Under the pieces are notes generated by a model. That model was not told the DNA's origin and searched no databases. It saw only the letters and a list, made by a program, of their open reading frames with translations. From positions 56,185 to 120,184 of the forward strand of contig CAVUAI010000044.1 of NCBI GenBank assembly GCA_963739385.1: a stretch of DNA of 64,000 bases, given 5' to 3'. Of this stretch, positions 30,444 through 39,033 are shown in pieces (position 1 is the first letter of the stretch; every line of letters begins with the position of its first letter). This stretch comes from VAZQ01 sp963739385 (GTDB lineage Bacteria > Pseudomonadota > Alphaproteobacteria > Rhizobiales > Xanthobacteraceae). Made by a program: the position numbers and the translations under genes.

Positions 30444-31871
30444 ATGGCGGAACTTCTGACACCGGATATCTGCGTCATCGGCGCGGGCGCGGGCGGCCTG
30501 TCGGTCGCGGCGGCAGCCGCCGCCTTCGGCGTGCCGGTGGTCCTGATCGAGAAGGACAAGCTTGGCGGCGATTGCCTCTATACCGGCTGCGTGCCCTCAA
30601 AATCGCTGATCGCCGCCGCCGAGCGCGTCCGCGCGATCGCCGGGGCGCCCGCCTTCGGCGTGTCGGCGGGACGCGTCGACGTCGATTTCGGCAAGGTGCA
30701 TGCCCACGTGCACGACGTCATCGCGGCGGTCGCGCCGAACGATTCCAGGGAGCGGTTCACCGGCCTCGGCGTGCGGGTGATCGCAGGCACCGCGCGCTTC
30801 AAGGACCGCAACACCGTCGTGGTCGACGACGGCACCGAGATCCGGGCGCGGCGTTTCGTCATCGCGACCGGCTCCTCGCCGTCGGTCCCGCCGATCCCGG
30901 GGCTCGATGCGGTGCCCTTCCTCACCAACGAGACCGTCTTCGATCTCACCACGCGGCCCGACCACCTCGTCGTGATCGGCGCGGGCCCGATCGGGCTCGA
31001 GCTCGCCCAGGCGTTTCGCCGGCTGGGCGCCGCGGTCACGGTGCTGGAAGCGGGGCAACCCTTGGCGCGCGAAGACGTCGAATGCGCGGATGTCGTGCTC
31101 GCCGCGCTCGCGCGCGAGGGCGTGGATCTGCGCCGTGGCGTGACGGTCGCGGGCGTCGAAGCCGCCGGCGCGAAGCTCAAGGTCGTCGTGCGGGGCGACG
31201 GCGGCGAACAGGCGATCGAAGGAAGTCACCTCCTGGTCGCAACCGGCCGGACCGCCACCGTCGCGGGACTAGCGCTCGAGGCCGCCGGCATCGCCACCGA
31301 TCGCGCCGGCATCCGCGTCGATGAAGGACTCAAGACCAGCAACCGGCGGGTCTACGCCATTGGCGATGTCGCGGGCCGCGGGCAATTCACCCATCTCGCC
31401 AACTATCATGCCGGGCTGGTGATCCGGAACGCGCTCTTCCGGCTCCCGGTAAAAGCCGACGACGATCTGGTTCCGCGAGTGACCTTTACCGATCCGGAGC
31501 TTGCCCAAGTCGGGCTGACCGAGGCCGCGGCGCGGGCGCGGCGTGGAGGCCTGCGGGTGCTGCGCTGGCCCTATCACGAGAACGACCGGGCTCAGGCGGA
31601 GCGCAAAACCGCGGGGCACATCAAGGTGATAACCGACCGCAGGGGCAGGATCCTGGGGGCCACTATCGTCGGCGCCAGTGCGGGTGAACTGATTACCACC
31701 TGGACGCTGGCCGTCGCGCGCGGGCTCAATATCCGGGCCCTTGCCGGTATCATCGTGCCTTACCCGACCCTGGCAGAGATTGGAAAACGGGCGGCCACCA
31801 CCTATTTCATCCTCAGTCTGACCAGCAACCGGGTGCGGCGGGTCATCGGCTGGCTGCGCCGCCTCGGCTGA
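30444..31871 (+). CDS. FAD-dependent pyridine nucleotide-disulfide oxidoreductase (mercuric-reductase/dihydrolipoamide-dehydrogenase-like)
   Basis: 475 residues. The FAD motif GAGAGGLSVA is at residue 12, the redox-active disulfide is in GGDCLYTGCVPSKSL (about residue 39), the NAD(P) motif is GAGPIGLELAQAF, and the second FAD motif is RVYAIGDVAG. The C-terminal dimer segment reads VPYPTLAEIGKRAA instead of the His-Pro of lipoamide dehydrogenase and lacks the terminal Cys pair of true mercuric reductase, so neither function should be assumed. The tail is extended and basic. It probably works with the TVP38 protein at the membrane. Confidence 0.85.
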   Translation: MAELLTPDICVIGAGAGGLSVAAAAAAFGVPVVLIEKDKLGGDCLYTGCVPSKSLIAAAERVRAIAGAPAFGVSAGRVDVDFGKVHAHVHDVIAAVAPNDSRERFTGLGVRVIAGTARFKDRNTVVVDDGTEIRARRFVIATGSSPSVPPIPGLDAVPFLTNETVFDLTTRPDHLVVIGAGPIGLELAQAFRRLGAAVTVLEAGQPLAREDVECADVVLAALAREGVDLRRGVTVAGVEAAGAKLKVVVRGDGGEQAIEGSHLLVATGRTATVAGLALEAAGIATDRAGIRVDEGLKTSNRRVYAIGDVAGRGQFTHLANYHAGLVIRNALFRLPVKADDDLVPRVTFTDPELAQVGLTEAAARARRGGLRVLRWPYHENDRAQAERKTAGHIKVITDRRGRILGATIVGASAGELITTWTLAVARGLNIRALAGIIVPYPTLAEIGKRAATTYFILSLTSNRVRRVIGWLRRLG

Positions 31872-31894
31872 CCGGGGCAAGGATCCAAATCTGA

Positions 31895-33370
31895 ATGGAC
31901 ACGACCGACCAACCCGCCGCGGCGGACGGCTCGGGCCGCGCGCGCCCGCGCATGGGGCTGTCTGGCAAGCTTCTCGTCCTCACCGTGTTGTTCGTGATGA
32001 TCGCGGAAGTCCTGATCTACGTGCCCTCGGTCGCCAACTACCGCCTGAACTGGCTCAGCGACCGGCTCTCGGACGCCTATACCGCGGCGCTGGTGTTCGA
32101 GACCGCGCCGAGCGGGATGGTGCCTGAGAGCACCGCCAGGCAGATCCTGGAAAGCATCGGCGCCCGCGCCGTCGCGCTGAAGATGGGCCAGCAGCGGCGG
32201 CTGCTCGCGGTGTCGGACATGCCGCAGGCGGTCAACCAGGACATCGACATGCGCGACATGACCTGGTACCGCGCCATCATCGATGCCTTCGACACGTTGC
32301 GATGCTCGGACGGCGACGTCATGCGGGTGGTGGGGCCCGCGCCGATGGGCGGCGAGTTCGTCGAGATCGTGCTCGACGAGGCGCCGCTGCGCAAGGCGAT
32401 GGTGGATTTCTCCATCCGCATCCTGATCCTGTCGCTGATCATCTCCGCCATCACCGCCGCGCTGGTTTATCTCACGCTGCACATCCTGCTGGTGCGGCCG
32501 ATGCGGCGCATGACCGCCAACATGGTGGCGTTTCGCGCCGAGCCGGAGAATCCCGCCCGCATCATCGCGGCCTCGGCCCGCACCGACGAGATCGGGACCG
32601 CCGAGCGCGAGCTTGCCGCCATGCAGCTCGATCTCGCCAACATGCTGCAGCAGAAGAGCCATCTCGCCGCGCTCGGACTCGCGGTTTCCAAGATCAACCA
32701 CGACCTGCGCAACCTGCTGTCCTCGGCGCAGCTCTTTTCCGAGCGCCTGGCGAAGATTTCCGACCCGCACGTGCAGCGCTTCGCGCCCAAGCTCATGCTC
32801 GCGCTCGAGCGCGCGATCGCGTTCTGCCAGTCGACGCTGTCCTATGGCCGCGTGCAGGAGCCGCCGCCCGATCGCCGGCCGGTCGCGCTCGAGCCGCTGG
32901 TCGAGGACGTGCGCGAGACCCTCGGCCTCGACGGCGGTGCGTCGGTGCGTTGGATCAGCGCGGTGGAGCGGGGCCTCATGGTCGACGCCGATCCCGACCA
33001 GCTGTTCCGCATGCTGCTCAATCTTGCGCGCAACGCGGTGCAGGCGCTCGAAGGCCGCGACGCCAAGGATCCCGGGCGCGATCAGGTCCGCATCACCGGC
33101 CGGCGCGAGGGCGCGGTGGCGGTGATCGAGGTGTCCGACACCGGCCCGGGCCTGCCGGAGCGCGCCCGGGCGCACCTGTTCGAAGCCTTCCAGGGCTCGA
33201 CCCGCACCGGCAGCGTCGGGCTCGGCCTCGCCATCGTGGCCGAGCTGGTGCGCGCCCATGGCGGCGACATCCGCCTGGTCGAAGGCACCATCGGAGCGAC
33301 CTTCCGCCTCTCGATCCCCGATCGCGCGGTCGAACTCGACACGCGGCGCGGCGAGCGCGTGCGGGCGTGA
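31895..33370 (+). CDS. membrane sensor histidine kinase (no adjacent response regulator)
   Basis: 491 residues with two membrane helices (about 25-46 and 177-200) around a periplasmic domain of about 130 residues, then a HAMP-like linker (LLVRPMRRM), the phospho-acceptor His in VSKINHDLRNLLSSA, and an ATPase domain with NLARNAVQAL, SDTGPGLP and GSVGLGLAI. The N-D-L-R-N form of the H box is typical of a divergent HPK group. No response regulator is nearby, so its partner must be encoded elsewhere. The start is 23 bases after the flavoprotein stop, so the two are probably one operon. Confidence 0.88.
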   Translation: MDTTDQPAAADGSGRARPRMGLSGKLLVLTVLFVMIAEVLIYVPSVANYRLNWLSDRLSDAYTAALVFETAPSGMVPESTARQILESIGARAVALKMGQQRRLLAVSDMPQAVNQDIDMRDMTWYRAIIDAFDTLRCSDGDVMRVVGPAPMGGEFVEIVLDEAPLRKAMVDFSIRILILSLIISAITAALVYLTLHILLVRPMRRMTANMVAFRAEPENPARIIAASARTDEIGTAERELAAMQLDLANMLQQKSHLAALGLAVSKINHDLRNLLSSAQLFSERLAKISDPHVQRFAPKLMLALERAIAFCQSTLSYGRVQEPPPDRRPVALEPLVEDVRETLGLDGGASVRWISAVERGLMVDADPDQLFRMLLNLARNAVQALEGRDAKDPGRDQVRITGRREGAVAVIEVSDTGPGLPERARAHLFEAFQGSTRTGSVGLGLAIVAELVRAHGGDIRLVEGTIGATFRLSIPDRAVELDTRRGERVRA

Positions 33371-33423
33371 AGGGCCGCGGCGTCTGCGCTAACTTGCCAA
33401 TGGGGGATGAACCCGATAGCTAT

Positions 33424-33441
33424 GCCGGCGTTCCCGCCGGC
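33424..33441. repeat. hairpin GCCGGCG-ttcc-CGCCGGC between the kinase gene and tRNA-Arg
   Basis: A perfect 7-base GC stem with a 4-base loop, 53 bases after the kinase stop. It has no T tract. It could end the kinase transcript or be another dispersed palindrome. Confidence 0.4.
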
Positions 33442-33481
33442 TACGGCTGGTGCAGGGGCATTCCCGCGCAATGCGCAACAA

Positions 33482-33558
33482 GCGCCCGTAGCTCAGCTGG
33501 ATAGAGCACCAGACTACGAATCTGGGGGTCGGAGGTTCGAATCCTTCCGGGCGCGCCA
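33482..33558 (+). tRNA. tRNA-Arg, anticodon ACG
   Basis: 77 bases fold as a full cloverleaf. The acceptor stem is GCGCCCG/CGGGCGC with discriminator G and encoded CCA, the D arm is GCTCAGCTGGATAGAGC, and the anticodon stem CCAGA/TCTGG encloses the loop CTACGAA with anticodon ACG. The T arm is GGAGGTTCGAATCCTTCC. It reads CGN arginine codons after A34 deamination. It marks the left edge of an accessory region. Confidence 0.96.
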
Positions 33559-34054
33559 ATAAAATCAACGGCTTATGCCGATCAGGTTTTGGGCTAAGCT
33601 TCGCGTCGGGTAACCCGACGGGTAACAGCAGTCGCAAGGAATGAAGCATGACAGCGGAGCAGACTGAAAGCTGCACCCGAAGCTCGAATGTCTCTCTACG
33701 TTCAGAGGGCTTCTTATGGTTGCCGCGCGGTTAACTGAGAGATGTCCGGCAGACGCAAACGAAGCCGACGCGGGCGGGCCGAATCAGTCGGGAGAACCTG
33801 AGGTCGATGTCAGCGTGAAAAAGTTCCGGATGGTGGGGCGTCGCGCCACGACCGCGCAACTGCGATGGCGCAGGCTGAGACGGCACAGATTTCGGCTCGG
33901 CGTCTTTGTTTGCTGGGGGCGACCCCTGTGCCTCCATCAGAGAAACCGTTGAAAAAGCAGTCGAAACAAGGCATCAAAGAAGAAAGACAAGCCACCTAAC
34001 AAGGTGCAACAGCCGCAGACCGACGAGAAGAAACTATCGACCCCGGCCACGCAA
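33559..34054. other. gene-poor stretch after tRNA-Arg
   Basis: About 500 bases. A 7-base palindrome CGTCGGG-taa-CCCGACG lies at 33604-33620, and the right end reads as a Lys-rich tail in one frame (KKKDKPPNKVQQPQ, ending near 34068) without a start. I see no integrase and no repeat of the tRNA 3' end. It is probably residue of inserted DNA. Confidence 0.4.
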
Positions 34055-34993
34055 TCAGACGCATTGTAGATGATGCAGAGTAATTTCTGGAAGGCAATTG
34101 ATACGCACAGGGACCACAGCACACCCGACACCAACCGACGTATAACCTACCATCTCACTGTGCTTCCATCGCCCCGAGCCCATTTGCCTTGGCAGAACCG
34201 AACTAAGGGTGATTGGATAAGACCCGGGCAGACAGATCTGACCTCCGTGGGTATGCCCACTCAGAAACAGATCGAAGCCGGCATGGGCAGCTTGGCGGTA
34301 AACCTCGGGCGTATGCGACAGCAGGATAGAAAACGCATGGTCTGGAATTCCGGACGCCGCTTTTTCGATATTGTCGACCCGGTAATAGTGGGCATCGTCA
34401 ATGCCGGCTAGATAAATTGCTTGGTCGCCGCGCGAAATTAACTCGCATTCGTTGAGCAATATCCGAATTCCCATTTCTTCGAGTTCGGGAACCATGCGAA
34501 TGGAATCGTGATTTCCCAGCACTCCGTAGACCGGCCCCTTGATATGAGCGCGTGCCCGCGCCAATCCTTCGAGCGCGGCATCGAATGGCCCAAATGTCGC
34601 CCCGCGATAATCACCAGTCAGGACGCACATGTCATAGGTCAAGCTTGGAAGTATCTCGTTCAGACGGCGCATCGCGCCTTCGCTAATATCCACGTGTAAA
34701 TCGCTTAGATGAAGTATGGTGAAGCCGTCGAACTGGTTTGGCAGCCTCGTGCTGCCGACACTATTATGTCTGATCTGGATCTGCTCGGCGTTCTTGCGGC
34801 CGCGCCTATACAACCCGAGTAGATGGAGCGTCGTGCGAATGACAGAGTGAATTGAATACCAGTTTTCAATGTGAAAAAAGTTGATCCCCTGGCCAAAAAT
34901 TTGGGCTTCGTGATCCGTCTCGATTCCTAACCGCTGTCTTGCGTGCAGCCTCCCTAGCCGCCGCTCCAATTTGTTCAAAACCGTTTCATTCAT
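34055..34993 (-). CDS. metallophosphoesterase (YkuE-like calcineurin fold)
   Basis: 312 residues. The full set of metal-binding motifs is present: LHLSDLHVD (D-x-H), LTGDYRG (G-D), GVLGNHDSI (G-N-H-D), LLSHTPE and LSGHTHGGQICLPG. The GHTHGGQ form and length are typical of the YkuE/UDP-2,3-diacylglucosamine-hydrolase-like group. There is no signal peptide, but an N-terminal region with a hydrophobic stretch may associate with the membrane. The substrate is unknown. Codon use is less GC-rich than in core genes of the window, consistent with transfer into the tRNA-adjacent region. Confidence 0.87.
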   Translation of the reverse strand: MNETVLNKLERRLGRLHARQRLGIETDHEAQIFGQGINFFHIENWYSIHSVIRTTLHLLGLYRRGRKNAEQIQIRHNSVGSTRLPNQFDGFTILHLSDLHVDISEGAMRRLNEILPSLTYDMCVLTGDYRGATFGPFDAALEGLARARAHIKGPVYGVLGNHDSIRMVPELEEMGIRILLNECELISRGDQAIYLAGIDDAHYYRVDNIEKAASGIPDHAFSILLSHTPEVYRQAAHAGFDLFLSGHTHGGQICLPGSYPITLSSVLPRQMGSGRWKHSEMVGYTSVGVGCAVVPVRINCLPEITLHHLQCV

Positions 34994-35410
34994 TGCCAGC
35001 CGCCGCTGCTTGGGCCACTACGTGCACCATGAATTGTAAGGTCGTTAAGGGACAGTTTCCGTGATCGGAGAGCCTTGATCGCCGTGCACCTTCCAAGTTT
35101 ACACTCGAACTTCGGCAATATGGTGCTGGAGCAACTTCTCAAATGTTCGAATTGTTCCTGCGAGCAAACCTGCTCGTTATCAGTAAGTCTAGGCCTTCGT
35201 GATGGGGCTGGCCCGTGATGCGTTTCGGCGCAGGTTCGAGCGTATGCGGCTGCGGCGTCCGAAGCGCAACGGCCATGAAGTGCGCTGTCACGGTCGACTT
35301 TCGCCAAATGAACAAGCTGAAGGATCCTGCTGTAGGGCAGGCAGGCCCCCTAGGCCCTACCTTTTCACCCTTTAAAAATACGGCTACGTTGCTTTTTTTA
35401 GGAGGTGAAA
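34994..35410. other. intergenic region upstream of the H-NS-like gene
   Basis: About 415 bases, AT-richer than the core. No credible gene is seen. The last 60 bases contain an A/T-rich segment (CTTTAAAAATACGGC, then a run of seven T) just before AGGAGG, suitable for a promoter of the H-NS-like gene, although no precise -10/-35 pair stands out. Confidence 0.4.
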
Positions 35411-35758
35411 ATGGCCGGACCAAACCTTGGTTCAATGTCAGTCGAAGCGCTCCTAAAGCTTCGCGATGAAATTGCAAAGGTTCTCAAGCAAAGGGAAACT
35501 CTGTTGCAGGACCAGCTTTCAATGCTGGGTAGCGAGATTGGCAACCGGAGCCGACGAAATCCCATGAAAGGCCGGAAGGTCGCGATTAAATATCGTGACA
35601 GGGCCGGTAACACGTGGGCGGGGCGAGGAGCCCAGCCCGTCTGGTTGCGCGAGAAATTAAAAGCTGGTGCGAAGCTCGAAGACTTTGCCGTTCAAAAGAC
35701 ATCGGCTTCTCACAAAGCCTCCCAGAGGAAAACAAGGAAGCGCCGACGCAAGAAGTAG
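35411..35758 (+). CDS. H-NS-family nucleoid protein (xenogeneic silencer type)
   Basis: 115 residues. An N-terminal coiled coil (SVEALLKLRDEIAKVLKQRE) for oligomerisation is followed by a basic linker and the DNA-binding loop TWAGRGAQPVWL, matching the W-x-G-x-G-x-x-P-x-W pattern of H-NS C-terminal domains. The end is very basic (RKTRKRRRKK). Such proteins bind AT-rich, often foreign, DNA and repress it. AGGAGG lies five bases before the ATG; a GTG two codons upstream is the alternative start. Its position in AT-rich DNA beside a tRNA suggests it silences this island or came with it. Confidence 0.88.
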   Translation: MAGPNLGSMSVEALLKLRDEIAKVLKQRETLLQDQLSMLGSEIGNRSRRNPMKGRKVAIKYRDRAGNTWAGRGAQPVWLREKLKAGAKLEDFAVQKTSASHKASQRKTRKRRRKK

Positions 35759-36189
35759 CTATGCTAACTGGCTGTCGCTTGCTCTAGGCAACGCCGGTTG
35801 CAAGTTCGGTCGGACTGGACCATCGAAGGGTCGTCGTTCTCCGATATGTGCACCCGGGCGAAGATCGACATCTGGACTGACGCTTGCCCTGCTCGTCGAG
35901 GCGACAGGGCAGAACGAGTGCAAGCACATTTGCGGCCATGGCAACTGGCTGCCGTGGCTCGATCGGGCGACCATCAGAAAAATTTTCCGCTGAGGGAAAA
36001 ATTAATCCGGCCGTGCGGCGCAAGATGGCGAAAGCGAGCGGCAGACGGCGCGGCGATCGCGATCAAAAATCCCACGCGAGGGAAATTGGAAAGCAGGCCG
36101 TGGGGGCCATGCTGGCGCGCTGGCGCGCTCTCTAATATCATCTCAACTGGGCCGCTGTAGCGCGTCGACGATTTGCGAGGATATCCAGC
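35759..36189. other. gap with gene remnants between the H-NS-like and DUF3891 genes
   Basis: About 430 bases without an intact gene. It includes a likely DUF3102 fragment at 35880-35993. Another frame near the right end reads RKMAKASGRRRGDRDQ...AVGAMLARW, which looks protein-like but has no start or recognisable family. Interpreted as decayed accessory DNA. Confidence 0.4.
35880..35993 (+). pseudogene. possible DUF3102 domain fragment
   Basis: One frame reads LTLALLVEATGQNECKHICG directly followed by HGNWLPWLDRATIRKIF and a stop. The HGNWLPWL segment strongly resembles the core of DUF3102 (usually HGEWLPWL followed by EFGW and a helix), a domain of plasmid and phage-like proteins. The expected continuation is missing and no start is visible, so it is at most a remnant. 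Confidence 0.35.
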
Positions 36190-37011
36190 ATGATTATTCA
36201 GACGGCGCCTGCCGGTCAGCCTCGTTTGGCGATCATGATGTACGAGCACACGGCGCTGTCGCATCAGTTCGCCCGCGCCTTCGGTAACGATCGATTTCAG
36301 GGACCTGAGCCGAACGACCTGATGTTCCACGTGGTCCTGCACCACGACGTCGGCTGGGCCGAGTTCGACCGCGATCCGGTGACGGATCAGGCAACCGGCC
36401 TGCCATATAATCTCGTCGAGACGCCGGCAGAATACATCACGGTGACGAGCCGCGGTTCGCCCGAGTTCAACCAGCGGCAACATCCTTTCTGCGGGCTGAT
36501 GTCGAGCATGCATAGTTGGGGGCTCTACAACGGGCGCTACGGGCTCTCGAGCATGGTGCTGATCGACAAGATCCCGCCGCACGACCGCCCGCTGGCGCAG
36601 CGAATGCTCGACGGCGAGATTGATCGCCAGAAGCGGCTCAAGGCCGAACTCGCCCAGGATCCAAAGACGTCGGCCTGGATCGAGGAAAAGCCTCTGTTCC
36701 AGAACTACAAGCAGCTCCAGTTCTTCGATACCCTCGCGCTCTATTTCAATCGGACGCATCCAAGCGAGCGCGGCGAGGTGAAGTTCGAGCATGTCCCATT
36801 AAGCGGCGAGCAGGACGCAAACATTACGGTTCGGCCTCGCGGTCATGGCGTCTATGAAGTCTCGCCGAATCCATTCGCGGCTCTTTCGGCGGAGTATGCT
36901 TTTGCAGGCCGCCCCGTTGAGCCGGGCCAGCACGAGAAAAATGGCGGCTGGTCAAGTGTGCTGGCAAAAGCGCCTACGGTGTGGGAACGTTTCCGCCTGG
37001 TGGCGGCCTGA
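36190..37011 (+). CDS. DUF3891 family protein
   Basis: 273 residues, full length, no signal peptide. Characteristic segments are MIIQTAPAGQPRLAIMMYEH, HVVLHHDVGWAEFD and SSMHSWGLYNGRYG. The conserved His/Asp residues (EH near 19, HHD near 51, H near 107) suggest a metal-dependent hydrolase of HD type, but no activity is established for DUF3891. A degraded copy of its N-terminus lies on the other strand at 40.6 kb. It is followed after 23 bases by the deacetylase-fold gene, so the two are likely co-transcribed. Confidence 0.85.
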   Translation: MIIQTAPAGQPRLAIMMYEHTALSHQFARAFGNDRFQGPEPNDLMFHVVLHHDVGWAEFDRDPVTDQATGLPYNLVETPAEYITVTSRGSPEFNQRQHPFCGLMSSMHSWGLYNGRYGLSSMVLIDKIPPHDRPLAQRMLDGEIDRQKRLKAELAQDPKTSAWIEEKPLFQNYKQLQFFDTLALYFNRTHPSERGEVKFEHVPLSGEQDANITVRPRGHGVYEVSPNPFAALSAEYAFAGRPVEPGQHEKNGGWSSVLAKAPTVWERFRLVAA

Positions 37012-37034
37012 GCGGCGCGCTCTCGGAAGGCTTC

Positions 37035-37946
37035 ATGAAACCCGGTCCCTATGGCCCCTTCCCGTACTCGCCCATCATCCGACGGCCGCCGCTCGAATGG
37101 CCTGGCGGTGCGCAAGTCGCCCTGTGGGTCGTTCCCAATATCGAGTTTTTCTCTCTGGACACGCGCCCTGGGGGCCTCGGCCCGGGCAAGATTCCGGACA
37201 TCCCGATCTGGGCCATGCGCGACTACGGCAACCGCGTCGGCGTGTTCAGGCTTATGCAGGTTCTCGACCGCTATGGCGTACGCGCGACCGTCGCGCTCAA
37301 CAGCGATATCTGCGTCCATCATCCAGAAATCATCGAGGAAGGCGAGAAGCGTCGCTGGGAATGGATGGGACACAACCAGAGCAACTCCCGCCGCCTCAAC
37401 GAAGTGCCAGCCAATGAGGAGCCTACGATCATCCGCAACACGCTTGATACCATCGCGAGCGTGAGCGGCACGCGTCCTGTCGGCTGGCTAGGCGCCGGAC
37501 TTCAGGAGACTTGGGACACGCTCGATCTCTTGGCGGAGGCAGGTTGCGAATACGTCGCAGATTGGGGCCCCAACGACGATCAGCCCTACACGATGACGAT
37601 CGGTAGGGACAAGACAATCGTGTCGTTGCCGTACAGCTATAACATTAATGACAAGCAAGCCTTTGAGAGCGCCAATATGACCCCGGCTGATTTCCAGGAC
37701 GCGATATGCCGGCAGTTCGATACCCTCTATCGTGAAGGTGCCACATCCGGGCGCGTCATGCATATTGCCGTCCATCCCTATCTGACGGGCCTGCCATATC
37801 GCATCGGTGCGCTGGACGCTGCACTCAAGTACATCTGCAAGCATAAGAAGGTCTGGAAGGCGACTGGTTCGGAAATTGCCCGGCATTATCGTGCACAGCT
37901 AGCGGGCGGCACATCGGCAAGAAAGACGGCGTCGAGGAAGAAATAG
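37035..37946 (+). CDS. polysaccharide-deacetylase-family protein (allantoinase PuuE-like amide hydrolase)
   Basis: 303 residues, cytoplasmic. NodB-type features: ALNSDICVHHPEI (metal-site region), WEWMGHNQSNS, GWLGAGLQETWDTLDLL, and a late histidine in HIAVHPYLTG. The overall form resembles the PuuE/allantoinase-like branch, whose members hydrolyse small cyclic amides rather than polysaccharide. Given the RidA and molybdenum hydroxylase genes downstream, a role in opening an N-heterocycle or amide is plausible. ATG 37035 follows GGAAGG; a longer frame from 36981 would overlap the DUF3891 gene. The tail is Lys/Arg-rich. Confidence 0.82.
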   Translation: MKPGPYGPFPYSPIIRRPPLEWPGGAQVALWVVPNIEFFSLDTRPGGLGPGKIPDIPIWAMRDYGNRVGVFRLMQVLDRYGVRATVALNSDICVHHPEIIEEGEKRRWEWMGHNQSNSRRLNEVPANEEPTIIRNTLDTIASVSGTRPVGWLGAGLQETWDTLDLLAEAGCEYVADWGPNDDQPYTMTIGRDKTIVSLPYSYNINDKQAFESANMTPADFQDAICRQFDTLYREGATSGRVMHIAVHPYLTGLPYRIGALDAALKYICKHKKVWKATGSEIARHYRAQLAGGTSARKTASRKK

Positions 37947-38039
37947 ACCGGAGATCATGCCGTTGACCGATTGATGGATACGGTTTCGCGGCAGCTGTTG
38001 TCGATTCGGCTGCATGGAACGGATCACGGAGGGTGAACC

Positions 38040-39017
38040 ATGCGAATGATGAGAACGGTCGGTCGTGCGACACTGGGTCTAGTTGCGGCCATGCTGATGT
38101 CGGTGGCGCCCGTGCGCGCCATGGATACCGTCATCATTGGCACCGTCGGCTCGCCTTCAGCCAACCTCTGGCCGCTCTTCATCGGGATCGACAAAGGCTT
38201 TTTCACCGCCGCAAATGTCAAGGCTGATCTGATCTATATCCCCGCAAGCGCCAACGCTATCCAGCAACTCGCGGCAGGCTCGCTCGACATGTCGTTCTCC
38301 ACCGGGTTGGTGGATCCGATCCGGGCCGCCGAGCAAGGTGCGGGGCTCGGCATCGCGCGCTTCGAAATCCAGGCGCCGCCCTATGCGTTGATCGCGAAAT
38401 CGAGCATCAAGAGCGTCAAAGATCTCAAGGGCAAAGTGATCTCGGTCGGCGGCCCGAAGGACATTACTCGCCTCTATGTCGATCGTATGCTGGCGCCGAA
38501 TGGGCTCAAGACCGGCGACTATGACTACGTCTACGCTGGTGCGACTACCGCCCGCGCTCAGGCACTGTTGAGCGGAGCGGTCGATGCCGCGATCCTGTTG
38601 CCGCCATCCAACTTTCAGCTTCAGAACCAAGGCTTCAACGATCTCGGTCTGACGATCGAATATGCGCCGGAGTTGGTTTTCTCGGGCACGATGGCCAACA
38701 AGGCTTGGGCCGCACGCAATCCCAACGTGCTCAAGCGCGTGCTCGAAGCGCAAAGCAAGAGCACTGAGTTCTTCTATGACGAGCGCAACCGCGCCGAAGC
38801 GGTTGCACTTCTCGTCCGGATCAGCGGCCAGAAGGCCGATGACGTCGAGAAAGCCTACGACTTCTTCCGCAAAAACAACTTCTTCGACCGCACCGGCAAG
38901 ATTTCGCGGGTGAAGTTGAACGCGCTCATCGACGCGCTAGTAGGCTTGGGCGACCTACCAACGCGCGGCAACATCGAGCGGTTCCTTCTGCCCGGTGTGG
39001 CGGTGCTGTCGGACTGA
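38040..39017 (+). CDS. NitT/TauT-type ABC transporter substrate-binding protein 1
   Basis: 325 residues with a Sec signal peptide (hydrophobic core LGLVAAMLMSVAPVRA, cleavage after ARA). The periplasmic-binding fold follows: IIGTVGSPSANLWPLFIGIDKGFF, LAAGSLDMSFSTGLVDP, and SSIKSVKDLKGKVISVGG. Such proteins deliver taurine, nitrate, thiamine precursors or aromatic acids to an ABC importer. No permease or ATPase follows; the next genes are RidA proteins. GGAGGG precedes the ATG. The ligand is presumably the substrate of the catabolic genes around it. Confidence 0.85.
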   Translation: MRMMRTVGRATLGLVAAMLMSVAPVRAMDTVIIGTVGSPSANLWPLFIGIDKGFFTAANVKADLIYIPASANAIQQLAAGSLDMSFSTGLVDPIRAAEQGAGLGIARFEIQAPPYALIAKSSIKSVKDLKGKVISVGGPKDITRLYVDRMLAPNGLKTGDYDYVYAGATTARAQALLSGAVDAAILLPPSNFQLQNQGFNDLGLTIEYAPELVFSGTMANKAWAARNPNVLKRVLEAQSKSTEFFYDERNRAEAVALLVRISGQKADDVEKAYDFFRKNNFFDRTGKISRVKLNALIDALVGLGDLPTRGNIERFLLPGVAVLSD

Positions 39018-39033
39018 TCAGGACAGACGGGCC

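Noticed and set aside
30444..31871. Calling the flavoprotein mercuric reductase (merA)
   Set aside because: No N-terminal heavy-metal domain, no C-terminal Cys pair and no mer genes nearby.
33716..33952. A 78-codon plus-strand frame after tRNA-Arg
   Set aside because: No recognisable feature and no ribosome binding site; alternative frames in the same stretch are equally open.
35215..35469. An 84-codon frame upstream of and into the H-NS-like gene
   Set aside because: Overlaps the H-NS start in another phase and lacks any recognisable feature.
37035..37946. Calling the deacetylase-fold gene a NodB chitooligosaccharide deacetylase
   Set aside because: No signal peptide, no nod genes, and the motif spacing resembles the PuuE-like branch.
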